From: Myxococcales bacterium
GTDB taxonomy: Bacteria > Myxococcota > Myxococcia > Myxococcales > Myxococcaceae
Length of the DNA stretch: 64,000 nt
Assembly: GCA_003153055.1 (NCBI GenBank)
Contig: PMBV01000529.1
Span: 17,373 to 81,372 of the forward strand
Direction of reading: 5' to 3'
Of the stretch, positions 16,712 to 25,439 are shown piece after piece. Position numbers and translations under genes: made by a program. Position 1 is the stretch's first letter. The number at the start of each line of letters is the position of its first letter. The notes below the pieces were generated by a model. It did not search any database and had not been told where the DNA came from. It saw nothing but the letters and a program-made list of their open reading frames with translations.

Positions 16712-17968
16712 ATGAACCGCCTGTCTCACCTCGTCATTGCGGCCCTTTGGCTCCCCGCGCTCGGGTGCGGGATGGGGCTGTTGGGCGAGCTCGATGGCGA
16801 TCTCGACGGCAATAGCCACGGACGGGACGCGGGAACGCCCCCGGCTCGTGACTCGGGCGCGGAGGTGAAGGACTCAGGCCAGAACCAGGACCCCGGCAGG
16901 CGGGATGCCGGCGGCCCGGTGGATTCCGGTGTTTCGGTCGATGCCGGCGGTTCGGTCGATGCGGGTGCCGCGCCTGACTCGGGCACAATCGACCCATCAA
17001 AGGCAGGCCCGTGCGACATCTATGCCGCCGCCGGCACCCCGTGCGTCGCGGCCCACAGCACAGTTCGCGCCCTCTACTCGACGTTCAGCGGCGCCCTCTA
17101 CCAGGTGAAGAAATCGGACGGCTCGACGAAGGACATCCCCGTGAAGAGCGCTGGGGGCTTTGTCGACATCTCGGTGCAGGACACGTTCTGCTCTGGCTCG
17201 ACGTGCACCATCTCGATCCTCTACGACCAGTCCCCGAAGCTGAACCACCTCAAGAAGGCGCCGGCCGGCGCGACGTGGTTGCCGAACGGCGGCAACGAGT
17301 CGAGCGCCACCAAGGGGAAAATCATGGTGAGCGGACATACGGCCTACGGCATCTACGTCACCGCTGACAGCGTCGCCTACCGTAACAACTCAACCAAAGG
17401 CATCGCGACCGGCGACCAGGCCGAGTCGATGTACATGGTGGTCGACGGGAAACGCTCCAGCGGCGTCTGTTGCTTCGACTACGGAAACGCAGAGCTGAAC
17501 GGCAAAGACAACGGCAATGGCACGATGGAGGCCCTCTACTGGGGGACCGACACGACGTGGGGCGGCAAGGGAGATGGCAATGGGCCCTGGATGGCAGCCG
17601 ACCTGGAAAACGGGATGTTCAAGAGCGACAAAGGTGGCTGGCAGACGACAGCCGTCTCGCCCAATGCCAAGTCCATCATCGCCAACTTCGCCACGGGCGT
17701 GCTCAAGGGCCCCTCCGGCAACCACTACACGCTCAAAGGCGGAGACTCGCAGTCGGGCAAGCTCACCACCATGTGGGACGGCAACCGCCCGTCTCCCGGC
17801 TACGCGCCCAAGACCCTGGAGGGAGCCATCATCCTGGGGACCGGTGGTGACGGCAGCAACTATGGTACCGGAACCTTCTACGAAGGGGCCATGACCATCG
17901 GGAACCCACCAGATTCGGTCGACGACGCCATTCAAGCCAACATCGTCGCCGCGGGCTACGGGAAGTAG
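16712..17968 (+). CDS. Alpha-L-arabinofuranosidase B-like catalytic lipoprotein (GH54)
   Basis: 418 residues. Lipobox PALGC places the lipid on Cys19. Residues 25-90 are an Asp/Ala/Gly/Ser linker. The catalytic domain begins at GPCDIYAAAGTPCVAAHSTV, a strong match to GH54, with ALYSTFSGALYQVK and GVCCFDYGNAE, whose Glu corresponds to the described nucleophile of fungal AbfB. The C-terminal arabinose-binding domain (CBM42) found in fungal enzymes is missing. The protein should release arabinofuranose side chains from arabinoxylan or arabinan at the cell surface. It starts about 200 bp from the divergent HTH regulator. GH54 is far better known from fungi than from bacteria. Confidence 0.9.
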   Translation: MNRLSHLVIAALWLPALGCGMGLLGELDGDLDGNSHGRDAGTPPARDSGAEVKDSGQNQDPGRRDAGGPVDSGVSVDAGGSVDAGAAPDSGTIDPSKAGPCDIYAAAGTPCVAAHSTVRALYSTFSGALYQVKKSDGSTKDIPVKSAGGFVDISVQDTFCSGSTCTISILYDQSPKLNHLKKAPAGATWLPNGGNESSATKGKIMVSGHTAYGIYVTADSVAYRNNSTKGIATGDQAESMYMVVDGKRSSGVCCFDYGNAELNGKDNGNGTMEALYWGTDTTWGGKGDGNGPWMAADLENGMFKSDKGGWQTTAVSPNAKSIIANFATGVLKGPSGNHYTLKGGDSQSGKLTTMWDGNRPSPGYAPKTLEGAIILGTGGDGSNYGTGTFYEGAMTIGNPPDSVDDAIQANIVAAGYGK

Positions 17969-18058
17969 GAGGCCGCCAGACGTCGAGACCAGGAGTTCGG
18001 CGCTGAGAACCCGGACCCGTTAATCGAGGCTCCCACTGCTCCCAAGGGAACCCGGTTC

Positions 18059-19378
18059 ATGCACCCACGACTCTCCATCGCCCAGCTCGAGGAGCACCCG
18101 CTTCGACAGCGGCTCAACACCGAGTTTCATGCTCGGCCTCCGATTCCACTCGAGGGCCCGCACCTGGTGTCGCACCTGGTCTTCAAGCACGGCCGCAGCA
18201 CCGTCGAGCGGGAGCGGGAGAACCTGGCGAAGCTGACTCAGTCGGTGGTGTGTCAGTCGATCGAGACCTCCGATGCGCACATGCTCGTCGACGCCGGGTC
18301 CTTCCGTCTGCGATGGGAGCTGCACACCGAGTTCTCGAGCTACACGTTCTTCCGGGCGCTGAGCCCCGGGGCCGAGCTCCACCCCGACTCGACGGCCTTC
18401 GACGCCACCCACCCTGACTGGATGGCCGCCATCCCTGGACGGCTCATCGTAGCGACGCAAGTCGAGCTGCTGCCGGCCATGGAGCGGAGCCCGGAGTCGG
18501 TGCTCGCCACCGTGTCGCCCAGCGGGAGGCAAGTGGTCGCCTCGCGGATCCTCGACGGGAAGGCGTGGGTCTTCACCGATTTCAAAATAGACAACGGCTT
18601 CTCCCGCTTTCTGCTCCTCGACGCGGGCATGACCCAGCGCCAGACGGGGCGCACGGTGCAGCGGCTGGTCGAGCTCGAGACGTACCGGGTGATGGCGTTG
18701 ATGGGGCTGCCCGTCGCCAAGGAGGTGAGCAGTTGGCTGCACGCGGCCGAGAAGCAGCTGGCCGAGCTCATGGACCGGATCGGGCAGGCGACCACGCCCG
18801 ATGACGAGCGCGCCGTGCTGGCGAGCCTCTCGAAGCTGGCCGCCTCGGTGGAGCACTCGGTGGCTCGAACCACGTTCCGCTTCGGCGCGTCCCACGCCTA
18901 CCACGGGCTCGTCACCCAGCGCATCGCCGAGCTGCGCGAGGAGCGAATCCCCGGGCTGCCGACGGTCGACGAGTTCATGCGGCGCCGCCTGCTTCCGGCG
19001 ATGGCGACCTGCGAGGCGATCAGCCGTCGACAAGAGGAGCTGTCGGGTCGAGTGGCACGGAACAGCCAGCTCTTGCGGACCCGCGTCGACATCGAGCTCG
19101 AGCGGCAGAACCAGGAGCTCCTGTCGCAGATGAACCATCGTGCCCGGCTCCAGCTGCGACTCCAGGAGACGGTCGAGGGGCTCTCGGTCGTGGTGCTGAC
19201 CTACTATGGCTCACAGCTCGTGCAGTACCTGGCCAAGGGGACCAAGGAGCTCCACCACGTCTCTCCCGACGTCGTGACGGCCATCTCCATTCCCATCATC
19301 GCGGCGGTGGTGGCCTGGGGCACCCATCGAATGCGCAAGCGCCTCGCGGCCGAGCATGACGCGCCGAAGCACGAGTGA
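18059..19378 (+). CDS. DUF3422 membrane-associated protein
   Basis: 439 residues. The N terminus RLNTEFHARPP, the segment SHLVFKH and the C-terminal pair of hydrophobic helices (SVVVLTYYGSQLVQYLA and VVTAISIPIIAAVVAWGT) match the DUF3422 family, whose function is unknown. The middle is a long amphipathic region. It resembles CorA-like layouts in having two helices at the extreme C terminus, but I see no GMN motif. It sits within the polysaccharide locus, ending 14 bp before the convergent GH3 gene, with no evident functional link. Confidence 0.85.
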   Translation: MHPRLSIAQLEEHPLRQRLNTEFHARPPIPLEGPHLVSHLVFKHGRSTVERERENLAKLTQSVVCQSIETSDAHMLVDAGSFRLRWELHTEFSSYTFFRALSPGAELHPDSTAFDATHPDWMAAIPGRLIVATQVELLPAMERSPESVLATVSPSGRQVVASRILDGKAWVFTDFKIDNGFSRFLLLDAGMTQRQTGRTVQRLVELETYRVMALMGLPVAKEVSSWLHAAEKQLAELMDRIGQATTPDDERAVLASLSKLAASVEHSVARTTFRFGASHAYHGLVTQRIAELREERIPGLPTVDEFMRRRLLPAMATCEAISRRQEELSGRVARNSQLLRTRVDIELERQNQELLSQMNHRARLQLRLQETVEGLSVVVLTYYGSQLVQYLAKGTKELHHVSPDVVTAISIPIIAAVVAWGTHRMRKRLAAEHDAPKHE

Positions 19379-19392
19379 TGGGCCGCCTGTCT

Positions 19393-21744
19393 TTAGAGCA
19401 CCGTGACATCCGCTGAGGCTCGTGCATCGGCCGACGAGCCGCCCACGATGAGGTGCACGTCTCCGGGCGGCGTCCGGTAGGCCTTGGCGGCGACGTCCCA
19501 GGTGGAGAGACCGGCCGCGCCGAGCTCGAAGGTGACGGTCTGCTGTTGTCCCGAGGTCAGCGTCACCCGCCGAAAACCGATGAGCCGCTTGGCTGGCCGA
19601 ACCAGCCCGGGGCTGGTCGGATAGGCGGCGTAGAGCTGCACCACTTCGTCTCCCGCGCGTGGGCCGGAGTTCCGAACGTCGACGCTGACCGTGACGGCGC
19701 CCGTCGGTGGGAGCGAGGCCGCGCTGACGCGCAACGTGGAGTAGTCGAAGGTCGTGTAGCTGAGGCCGTGGCCGAAGGGATAGAGCGGCGTCCCTTTGAA
19801 GTACTGGTAGGTCCGGCCCTTGCGAATGTCGTAGTCGAGCTTGTCCGGCAGGTCGGCGAGCGAGGTGTACCAGGTCATCGTCGTCCTCCCGCCGGGGTTG
19901 ACGTCACCGAACAACACGTCAGCGAGGGCGTTGCCCAGCTCCTGGCTGGAGTGGGTGAGGTGGATGATCGCCGGGACGTTGTCGTTCACCCAAGCGATGG
20001 CCTGCGGGAAGCTCGAGACGAGCACGACGATGGTACGTCGGTTGGCCTGGAAGACGCTCTGAATGAGGGCCTGTTGCTCGGGCTTGAGGTCGATGGCCTT
20101 GCGATCGACCGCCTCCTTCCCATCATACGGGCTCGGACAGCTGGCCCAGGCCGTGGTCCCGCAGTACGGGTGATTGCCGACCAGCACGATGGCGGCGTCG
20201 GCTGCGCTGGCGATGCGCACCGCTTCGCTGCTCGAGTCACCCAGGGCGAATTGAACCTGGACGCCGGCCCCAACCTTGGCCCGAATGCCTTCGAGCGCGG
20301 TCACCGCGTAAGGCGGTTTTCCTCCGTACCAGTCGGAGATGACCTGGTTGGCGTTGGGTCCAATCACAGCCAACGAGCGGAGGCTCGCCTTGTCGAGCGG
20401 CAGCGTGCTGGCACTGTTCTTCAGCAGCACGATGGACTTCTGGGTGACCAGCCGGGCCGCGGCCTTGCTCTCGGCGCTGTTCCACGGCTGCGACTGCCCG
20501 TCGACGGTCGAGTAGGGCACTCGCGCGGGCGGGTCGAACTCACCCAGCCGAAAGCGCACCCGGAAGTTGCCTCGCAGGGCCGCGTCGACGGCGGCGCGGG
20601 TGAGCTTGCCGGAAGAGAACGCCCGCTGCATCGCCCCGGTGTCTCCGGCGAGGACGACGGCGGTGCCCGCCTTGACCGTACCCGCGGCGGCGTCCTCCAG
20701 CGTCGGGAAGAAGTGGAACCGGCTGTACGCGGACTGCATGGCTCCCGCGTCGGTGCAGACCATCCCGTCGAACCCCCACTCCTTGACGACGACGCTCTGG
20801 ATGAGGGGCGAGACGACGCTCGGAGCCCCATTGACCGCGTTGTACGAGGTCATGAATGATTGCCCGCCCGCCTGGAGAACCGCGCGGAAGGGGAGCAGGT
20901 AGTACTCGCGCTGGTTTCGTTCGTCGATGGTCACGTCGGCGGCGTCGCGGTGGTCTTCCTCGTCATAGGCGAAGAAGTGCTTAGCGGTGGAGGCGGTCTG
21001 GAGGTACCTCGGGTTGTCGCCCTGGAGGCCGCGTACGAAACCCTTGGCCAGCTCGCCGACCAGGTAAGGGTCCTCGCCGAGGTGCTCCTCGGTGCGTCCG
21101 GCACGCGGGTCTCTCGACAGATCAACCACCGGCGCGCGGACTGCCAGGCTCGCGTGCGTGCCTCCGAACTTCTGGTAGTAGACGCGAGCTTCATGCCCTT
21201 CGATGGCACCGACGGTCCGGAGCATCTCTGGATCCCAGGTCTCGCCGAGCCCGAAGGCCTGGGGAAATTGGGTCGACAGGATTCCCATGGTGGCCTCGTT
21301 CGGAGCGCCGCTGAGCCCGTGGATTCCTTCGGTGAACGTGTGGAAGGCGACGATTCCGAGGCGAGTGACCGCCGGCTGGTACTCGCTCAGGAACGACACC
21401 GCCTCGGCGTCGGTGAGCTGGCCCACGAGGTTGGTGACCCGCTGCTCGAGGGGGAGGCAGGGGTCGCGGAACGGAAAGGGGAAGTCCTTCGGGTCGCTGA
21501 CGCAGGTGCCCGCGTCAGGCGGTCCGGCATCGGGCGGCCCCTCGTCGGAGCCGGGAACGTGGCCTCCGTCGGGTCGGCCGGCGTCGAGCGTGGGCCCGGC
21601 ATCAGTCCTGGTGGGGCCAACGCCCGCGTCTGAGTGGCCGGGGCCGCTTGGGCCACCGTCGAGGCCCGGGCCGTGCTGGGAACTGGTGCACCCGGAGAGA
21701 ATGAGCGCCGCGGCGGCGAAGAGGAGCCGGAACCCGCTGTTCAT
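19393..21744 (-). CDS. GH3 glycoside hydrolase lipoprotein, beta-glucosidase/beta-xylosidase-like
   Basis: 783 residues. Lipobox ILSGC at Cys19 is followed by a Gly/Pro/Asp-rich linker to about residue 85. The GH3 N-terminal barrel has TEGIHGL, the FGGTHASLAVRAPVVDLSRDP region and the nucleophile Asp332 in GMVCTDAGAMQ. The GH3 C-terminal domain and an Fn3-like domain (GDEVVQLYAAYPTSPG) follow. The GI(H/A)GL plus early FGG arrangement is nearest the plant and fungal beta-xylosidase branch, but GH3 specificity is not predictable. As part of the locus it probably trims xylo- or arabino-oligosaccharides at the outer membrane. Only a weak ribosome site precedes the ATG. Confidence 0.88.
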   Translation of the reverse strand: MNSGFRLLFAAAALILSGCTSSQHGPGLDGGPSGPGHSDAGVGPTRTDAGPTLDAGRPDGGHVPGSDEGPPDAGPPDAGTCVSDPKDFPFPFRDPCLPLEQRVTNLVGQLTDAEAVSFLSEYQPAVTRLGIVAFHTFTEGIHGLSGAPNEATMGILSTQFPQAFGLGETWDPEMLRTVGAIEGHEARVYYQKFGGTHASLAVRAPVVDLSRDPRAGRTEEHLGEDPYLVGELAKGFVRGLQGDNPRYLQTASTAKHFFAYDEEDHRDAADVTIDERNQREYYLLPFRAVLQAGGQSFMTSYNAVNGAPSVVSPLIQSVVVKEWGFDGMVCTDAGAMQSAYSRFHFFPTLEDAAAGTVKAGTAVVLAGDTGAMQRAFSSGKLTRAAVDAALRGNFRVRFRLGEFDPPARVPYSTVDGQSQPWNSAESKAAARLVTQKSIVLLKNSASTLPLDKASLRSLAVIGPNANQVISDWYGGKPPYAVTALEGIRAKVGAGVQVQFALGDSSSEAVRIASAADAAIVLVGNHPYCGTTAWASCPSPYDGKEAVDRKAIDLKPEQQALIQSVFQANRRTIVVLVSSFPQAIAWVNDNVPAIIHLTHSSQELGNALADVLFGDVNPGGRTTMTWYTSLADLPDKLDYDIRKGRTYQYFKGTPLYPFGHGLSYTTFDYSTLRVSAASLPPTGAVTVSVDVRNSGPRAGDEVVQLYAAYPTSPGLVRPAKRLIGFRRVTLTSGQQQTVTFELGAAGLSTWDVAAKAYRTPPGDVHLIVGGSSADARASADVTVL

Positions 21745-21898
21745 GTGGTGTGCCCCACGGAATCCTGATTGGCTCCTGTCGGTCGTGCGCCGGCTCGCCT
21801 CACAGTCTCAAGGGGCCGTCAGCCGGGCCTTTCGGGTCAAATACGGCTGCGCAGTGACGCCTCGCGACGCGCGCCGCGGAGGTCGAGGTCGAGAGCGC

Positions 21899-23209
21899 TC
21901 ACCGCCGAGGCCGCCGACGCGTCAACCACAGGAGCGCTGCCAGGCCCTGGAGGGCGGGCGGGCCTCCCGCCAACGCGCAGCCTCCTCCGAGACCACCGTC
22001 GGTATGGGACCCGCCATCGGCATGGGTGAAGGGCGGCTGCCCCGCGTCGTGGCTCGTCGCCTCGCCCGCGTCGGTGTCATGGCCCCGGCCGGCGTCGACG
22101 GCACCGGTACCAGCGTCGACACCACCGGCACCAGCGTCGACGGCACCGCCGTCCCGCGCCGGGGCTCCTCCGGCGTCAGGGACCCCTGCGTCTTGCCCGC
22201 CGCAGCCAACGGTGTCGGGATCTGGCCCATTCTTGTCGAGCGCGAAGAAGCGGATGACCTCCTCGGAGATGACGGCCAGTTCGTGGCCGACGCCGCTCGC
22301 GCGCGTGGCCTCGACTCGCACCCTGCCGCACGAGTCCTTGTAGCGGGTGCGGGTGTAGCCCTGCCGTGGCATGTTCTGCTCCGTCGAGCTGGGCGTCTCG
22401 ACGAGGCCCGCCACATTGCTCCACTCCTTGATGGCTTCTCCGAAGTTGTTGAAGGCCAGCGTGGTGTCGGCGTCACCGTGCCAGAGCTGTACTCGTGGGC
22501 GAGGGCCGGCGTACCCTGGGTAGGCCGCCCGCACCAAGTCGCCCCATTGTTGGGCGGTCTTGGAAATCTTCCCGGTCGCGCAGTCGGCGTTCCACCAGCC
22601 CGTCCCGGCGAAGCACCCGAAGGGGACGCCCGACCAGGCCGAGCCCGCGGCGAACACGTCTGGGTAGGCGCCGAGCAATACGTTGGTCATCATCGCGCCA
22701 GACGACGTGCCCATGGCGTAGACGCGACTGGCGTCGACCGCGTAGTGGGCCTTCACATACTTCACCATGGTGACGATGGCTGCCGAATCGCTCCCGCCGT
22801 CGTGGGTCAGCGAGGCGCTCGAGTTGACGTCCCAGCACTTGCTGTTCGGCGAGGTCGTCTCGGGGAAGATCATGATGAAGCCGTACTGGTTTGCGGCGGA
22901 CACCAGCCCCGACATCCCTGAGAAGAAGGCCGCTGCGCTCCCGGTGCAGTAGTGCGTGGCGACCACCACCGGCGCCGGCGACGCGGGCTTGTCCGGCACG
23001 TACAGGTACATGTTCACGTAATCGGGGTGAGTGCCGAAACCCTCGACCCGCTGGAGCGACGCGGCGTGCGCTGGCGAGGCAGCCGTGGCGCTGAGGCCAA
23101 CCGCGAGCAGCATCGCCAGCTGAGCATTCATCACCTCCCGGCGGGCGCTGTTCCCCTGACTCAGCTGGCGTGCCCTCTGCTCGCGGTCGCGTCCGTGTGC
23201 GAATCGCAT
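21899..23209 (-). CDS. Secreted CE1-like esterase (PHB depolymerase / acetylxylan esterase type) with MYXO-CTERM tail
   Basis: 436 residues from the ATG at 23209, which has GAGG six bases upstream; an internal ATG at 23131 would give a more compact signal peptide (MNAQLAMLLAVGLSATAASPAHA). The esterase domain shows VVVATHYCTGSA, the elbow AMGTSSGAMMTN with Ser nucleophile, WHGDADTT with the acid, and GVGHE near the end with His. A linker of Asp-Ala-Gly repeats follows, then Cys, a hydrophobic stretch and RRRPRR, a MYXO-CTERM sorting tail. Family members remove acetyl or feruloyl groups from xylan or degrade polyesters; xylan is preferred by neighbourhood. Confidence 0.85.
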   Translation of the reverse strand: MRFAHGRDREQRARQLSQGNSARREVMNAQLAMLLAVGLSATAASPAHAASLQRVEGFGTHPDYVNMYLYVPDKPASPAPVVVATHYCTGSAAAFFSGMSGLVSAANQYGFIMIFPETTSPNSKCWDVNSSASLTHDGGSDSAAIVTMVKYVKAHYAVDASRVYAMGTSSGAMMTNVLLGAYPDVFAAGSAWSGVPFGCFAGTGWWNADCATGKISKTAQQWGDLVRAAYPGYAGPRPRVQLWHGDADTTLAFNNFGEAIKEWSNVAGLVETPSSTEQNMPRQGYTRTRYKDSCGRVRVEATRASGVGHELAVISEEVIRFFALDKNGPDPDTVGCGGQDAGVPDAGGAPARDGGAVDAGAGGVDAGTGAVDAGRGHDTDAGEATSHDAGQPPFTHADGGSHTDGGLGGGCALAGGPPALQGLAALLWLTRRRPRR

Positions 23210-23415
23210 CGTTGTCCTCGCCTCGGGCCGAGTCGGCCGCTGGTGCTGTCGTTTGCGTTTCCCTGCGCCACGTCGTAGAGACACGGCGCATCGCAGCCGG
23301 GTCAACCGGCGAGGCGCTGAGCGCCGGGGCGCTCCTTCATCGGACCGCGGGGCCGGAGGTGACAGCGCGTCACCTCGCGACCCCCGGTTTCAGGCGTCAG
23401 GCGGTCAGCGAGGCC

Positions 23416-25215
23416 TCAAGGCACCGCGTTCCAGGCCTGGTTGGGCCCCTGCCAGTTCCCCCAGGTCACCACGCTCCCGCCAGCGCCCGAGCCACGCGCG
23501 GCGTCGACGACTTGGCCTGGGGCGTTGCGGAGGGCCAGAGCGCCGCTGCTTGAATCATAGGTGAAGCGCTGGTTGCTGTTCCCGTTGCAGGTCCAGATGG
23601 CCACGCTGGCACCGTTGGCGTAGGTGCCCGTGTTGTCGAGGCAGAAATGGGGGTCTTGCATGCTGCGCACGAGCCCCGTCGCCGCGTCGTAGCTCCAGCG
23701 CTGATTCGATGCGCCGTTGCAAGGCCACTGAATCAGCGTGGTCCCGTCAGCCGTCTTTCCGCCAGTGATGTCGAGACACATCGCCGAGTCGCGGTTGACG
23801 AACTGAACCGCCTGGGCTGGCGCGGGGGGGCTGGCGACGATCGGAGCGTAGACGACTCCCAACTCGTCGAGCTCGTCCGCGGAGCGTCCGTGGAAGCCGA
23901 CGATTTGCCAGCCGGCGGGCGCCGAGAGGCTGGTGCAGCTCGAGGTGGTGGTCCCTCCTGAGATGGAGCGGCCGGTGCTGGTGGTGAACTTGGCGTAGAA
24001 GATTCGCGTGTGGCCCTGGTACTGGTCAGCGCACAGGTCGAGGGACGCGATCGACTCCCTGGCCGCGAGGGTGAGCACTTGCTCGGTGCCGCCGGTCCCT
24101 CCGTGGGCGAACGGGTAGCCGGTGGTGAGCACCGTCTCAACCCGGTCGACGCGGTTCCCGGCGCGGAGCTTCAGCTGCTTCACCGTGGGGTTCAACCCGA
24201 GCATCGAGACGTCGTTGAACGCGGTGCCGTGCGGGCCTCCGAACACGTCGCTGAGCCGGCGGTCAGCCGCGACGGTGTACTTCCAGGTGCTGACCACGCC
24301 GCGGTGATCCGACAGCTCGACGCCCGAGGAGTCGACGGCATCGGTCGCCACGCGGTACCCGGTCGCCTGGAGCCCGACGTACCCGTTGTCTCTGAAGAGG
24401 ACCTTGTCGACCACCTCGCAGTCGGGGCCCGTGACGGCCGGATTGCAGGTCAGGTCCGGCGCACCGGATACGGGCACCGATCCGCTCCGCACCAAGCTCA
24501 CCCAGGCGTCGGTGTAGCCACGGAGGAGAAACTCCCAGATGTTGTCGCCGGCGCGGGTGTAGCGGGTGTTGGTGTCGCCCATCACGATGACTGCGTTGCC
24601 GGCGGAGTTCGCCTCGATGTAGCTGAGGAGCTGGAGGATGTTCTTCCTCCTCGCGGAGAGGTCGGCGTCGGCCGTCTGGGCCTGGGTGTGGAGGTTGTAA
24701 ATGTCGACGTAGACGCCCTCGGCCAGTCGGGTACGCGCGACGGTGAAACCCTTGGGCGTGAGGCAGTCGACGCCGTTGCAATCGTTCCACTTGATGCGAT
24801 CCCAGTCGATGTATGGGAAGCGGCTCAATGAGTTGAGCCCGCTGCCGAAAGCGGCGCCGCCACTGGTGGGCGAGCGGTACGGGTGATCATCGCAGCTATC
24901 GTAGAGCGCCGAGTGGTAGTTGAAGTCCTCCTCCACGTTGACGAAGTCGAACTGCCGCAGGTAGCAGCTGATGAGGGCGGTGGCCGCGGCCCGGTCGCCC
25001 TGTGCGCTCGAGAGCACCTGCGGGAGCCCCGCCACGTTGTAGGCGAAGGTAGAGAACGTGCCTGAAGGTGTCACCAACGCCGAGCTGACCACCGACGTGT
25101 CGCTGTTGGCGAGGGTGGCCGTGGGATTGGCGCCAGTGCCGCAGGCAGCGAACGCGAGTACGAGTGCGGCGAAGAGGAGAGGTGGGATGCGAAGCGAGCT
25201 CGGGTGACGACTCAT
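23416..25215 (-). CDS. Endonuclease/exonuclease/phosphatase-fold lipoprotein with jacalin-like and ricin-B lectin domains
   Basis: 599 residues; GGAGGAAC precedes the ATG at 25215. The signal ends at a Cys in AFAACG. Residues ~50-320 are a DNase I-like/sphingomyelinase-like domain (VIVMGDTNTRY, ELSDHRGVVSTW with the catalytic Asp-His). Residues ~325-455 resemble a jacalin-like lectin domain (DVFGGPHGTAFND). Residues ~465-599 form a ricin-type beta-trefoil with QRWSYD, QRFTYD and QAWN repeats. Such proteins cleave phosphodiesters in DNA, lipids or inositol phosphates; the substrate here is unknown. The two lectin domains suggest it is held on a glycan, in line with its place in the polysaccharide locus. 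Confidence 0.83.
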   Translation of the reverse strand: MSRHPSSLRIPPLLFAALVLAFAACGTGANPTATLANSDTSVVSSALVTPSGTFSTFAYNVAGLPQVLSSAQGDRAAATALISCYLRQFDFVNVEEDFNYHSALYDSCDDHPYRSPTSGGAAFGSGLNSLSRFPYIDWDRIKWNDCNGVDCLTPKGFTVARTRLAEGVYVDIYNLHTQAQTADADLSARRKNILQLLSYIEANSAGNAVIVMGDTNTRYTRAGDNIWEFLLRGYTDAWVSLVRSGSVPVSGAPDLTCNPAVTGPDCEVVDKVLFRDNGYVGLQATGYRVATDAVDSSGVELSDHRGVVSTWKYTVAADRRLSDVFGGPHGTAFNDVSMLGLNPTVKQLKLRAGNRVDRVETVLTTGYPFAHGGTGGTEQVLTLAARESIASLDLCADQYQGHTRIFYAKFTTSTGRSISGGTTTSSCTSLSAPAGWQIVGFHGRSADELDELGVVYAPIVASPPAPAQAVQFVNRDSAMCLDITGGKTADGTTLIQWPCNGASNQRWSYDAATGLVRSMQDPHFCLDNTGTYANGASVAIWTCNGNSNQRFTYDSSSGALALRNAPGQVVDAARGSGAGGSVVTWGNWQGPNQAWNAVP

Positions 25216-25439
25216 GTGTTCCTCCGCGCTGGGGGGAGCGCGTCGTGCAACGTGGGGCACTGCCCACTCATGGTGGCACCTGACCCTTGCATCAGGAAGC
25301 AGTTTCTCAACCGACCAGTCGGTTCACCTTGGTGTGACGTTCGCGTCGCCCATTCATGGCGCATCGCAGCACACGTTGCTTCTTCGTGGCGCGTCCGTGA
25401 CGCGGGCAGCGACGCTGTTCACCGCCCATGACGCTGAGC

